NCBI GenBank assembly: GCA_948438565.1
Contig: CAOJLW010000108.1
Span: 1 to 7,586, forward strand
Reading direction: 5' to 3'
Source: an uncultured Lachnospiraceae bacterium
GTDB lineage: Bacteria; Bacillota; Clostridia; Lachnospirales; Lachnospiraceae
DNA length: 7,586 bases
The notes under the pieces were generated by a model. It was not told the DNA's origin and did not search any database. It worked only from the letters and a program-made list of their open reading frames with translations. Shown piece by piece: positions 6,261 to 7,586 of this stretch (within the stretch, counting starts at the first letter, position 1; every line of letters starts with the position of its first letter). The position numbers and the translations under genes were made by a program.

Positions 6261-7586
6261 ACTGCCAAAAATAAAAATATCCGTGCGCAATCTGGTGGAA
6301 TTTATTTTGCGTTCTGGTGATATTGATAACCGGGTGGGGATGGCGGCAAGAGCAGAAGCTATGCAGGAAGGCATTCGAATACATCGAAAGATTCAAAGGA
6401 GGATGGGCGCCGGATATCAGGCGGAGGTTCCTCTGCTGATGCAAATGGAGTTGGATGCCTATATCCTTTGTATTGAGGGACGCGCGGACGGTATTTTGCA
6501 TCAGGAGACGCCGGTGATTGATGAAATCAAAGGCGTCTATCAAAATCTTGCGTATTTGGAGGAACCGATTCCAGTGCATAAAGCACAGGCTATGTGTTAC
6601 GCCTATCTGTACGCCAATCAGCAGGGTTTGGATTTCATTGGCGTACAGATGACGTATTGTAATTTGGATACGGAAGAAATCAAGCGGTTTTCGGAAGAGT
6701 TTTCGTTTGAAGAATTGCAAAGCTGGTTTTTGGATCTGATTGCACAATATAGGAAATGGGCCGATTTTCAGTTTGTCTGGAGGATGCGCATGGTTGCGTC
6801 GGCCTCAGATTTAGAGTTTCCCTATGACTATCGTGAAGGACAAAAAGAATTGGCTCAGGATGTCTATCGGACGATTCTGCGAAAAAAAATTCTGTTTATC
6901 CAGGCGCCTACCGGGACAGGTAAGACGATTTCTACGATTTTTCCGGCGGTAAAAGCAGTCGGAGAGGGGTTGGCCGATAAGATTTTTTATTTGACGGCGA
7001 AAACGGTTACCGGTACGGTGGCCAGGGAAGCTTTTGCCCTGCTGTATCAAGGGGGATATCAAGCCAAAACGATTCAGATTACAGCCAAAGAAAAAATGTG
7101 CCTTTGTGATTCCATGGATTGTAATCCGAATCATTGTCCCTATGCAAAGGGACATTATGATCGGGTGAACGACGCCGTTTATAGCTTGTTGCAGCAGGAA
7201 GATTTATTTACCAGGGAAGTTTTGGAAAAACAGGCGCGAACATATCAGGTCTGTCCGTTTGAATTGTGTTTGGATACGGCTTCCTGGTCGGATAATATTA
7301 TCTGTGATTATAATTATGCATTTGATCCAAACGTTTGTTTAAAGCGTTTTTTTGCGGATGGCCAGAAAGGGGAGTATATTTTTTTGGTCGATGAAGCGCA
7401 TAATCTTGTGGAACGTGGCAGGAATATGTATAGCGCCAAGCTCTGTAAAGAAGAACTGATGGCAGTCCGTAACATCCTCAAGGAAAAAGACGGGCAATTG
7501 GAGCGGGCGTTTACGAAATGCAATCGTATTTTATTGGAGTTAAAACGAGGTTGCGAGACATACCGTATTTGCCACAACGATATGAG
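6241..7586 (+). CDS. PD-(D/E)XK nuclease fused to XPD/DinG-type iron-sulfur helicase, 5' part
   Basis: The frame is open from ATG 6241 to the window end (448 codons), so the 3' part is missing. The N-terminal domain (about 1-190) is Cas4/RecB-like: GRADG with D83, then D94-E95-I-K97. The helicase domain starts near 197 (YDYREGQKELAQDVY, a Q-motif-like entry). Walker A is APTGTGKT (222-229, K228) and the DEAH box is VDEAH (383-387). Between them, C287, C289, C294, C299, C338 and C343 include the candidate ligands of the 4Fe-4S cluster expected in this superfamily 2 group (COG1199). Such proteins are expected to unwind DNA 5' to 3' in repair; the nuclease role is inferred from motifs. The N-terminus, with SVRNLVEFILRSGDIDNR, resembles what I recall of clostridial homologues. 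AAGGA at 6225-6229 is 11 bases before the ATG. The remaining helicase motifs should lie downstream. The fusion is typical of Clostridia; I give no gene symbol because it is not classical DinG. Confidence 0.92.
   Translation, partial: MPLKKTELPKIKISVRNLVEFILRSGDIDNRVGMAARAEAMQEGIRIHRKIQRRMGAGYQAEVPLLMQMELDAYILCIEGRADGILHQETPVIDEIKGVYQNLAYLEEPIPVHKAQAMCYAYLYANQQGLDFIGVQMTYCNLDTEEIKRFSEEFSFEELQSWFLDLIAQYRKWADFQFVWRMRMVASASDLEFPYDYREGQKELAQDVYRTILRKKILFIQAPTGTGKTISTIFPAVKAVGEGLADKIFYLTAKTVTGTVAREAFALLYQGGYQAKTIQITAKEKMCLCDSMDCNPNHCPYAKGHYDRVNDAVYSLLQQEDLFTREVLEKQARTYQVCPFELCLDTASWSDNIICDYNYAFDPNVCLKRFFADGQKGEYIFLVDEAHNLVERGRNMYSAKLCKEELMAVRNILKEKDGQLERAFTKCNRILLELKRGCETYRICHNDM

Noticed and set aside
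6247..7577. Several minus-strand open frames opposite the nuclease-helicase gene
   Set aside because: The plus-strand frame is uninterrupted with recognisable motifs throughout, while the minus-strand products look like no protein family and are shadows.

Overview
The window looks like the chromosome of a gut- or rumen-type Firmicute, most likely a Lachnospiraceae (Clostridium cluster XIVa) member. This is inferred from the sequences alone: strong AGGAGG ribosome binding sites, a SigA-type promoter, a lipoprotein sugar-binding protein, a GH3 glucosidase whose visible part fits the circularly permuted type seen in that group, and a nuclease-helicase fusion typical of Clostridia. All genes lie on the + strand.

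Layout. (1) Positions 1-1634 hold the 3' part of a secreted GH3 glycosidase: catalytic barrel, then a coiled coil, then a lysine-rich Ig-like (BIG2) tail. A strong intrinsic terminator follows at 1669-1707. (2) A 312-base intergenic region (1635-1946) holds that terminator, an AT-rich inverted repeat, a near-consensus extended -10 promoter (1825-1853) and a structured leader. (3) Positions 1947-5895 are an mglBAC operon: a galactose/glucose-binding lipoprotein, a double-ATPase subunit and a permease. A large hairpin lies between mglB and mglA, and a strong terminator follows mglC (5920-5962). (4) From 6015 a second unit begins: an 81-residue protein with two membrane segments overlaps by 20 bases a long frame that runs off the window. 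That frame encodes a PD-(D/E)XK nuclease fused to an XPD/DinG-type iron-sulfur helicase.

How they may work together. The extracellular GH3 enzyme could release monosaccharides from plant glycans or glycosides, and the Mgl transporter could import them. They are adjacent but separated by a terminator and a separate promoter, so any coordination would come from a shared regulator, which is not in the window. The membrane protein/helicase pair has no evident link to sugar metabolism.

No mobile element, tRNA, rRNA or CRISPR array was seen. I do not see an undescribed system. The most unusual points are the acidic 24-bp tandem repeat in mglB, changes at ligand-contact positions in MglB, the extra module inside the GH3 barrel, and a possible structure in the mglB leader.
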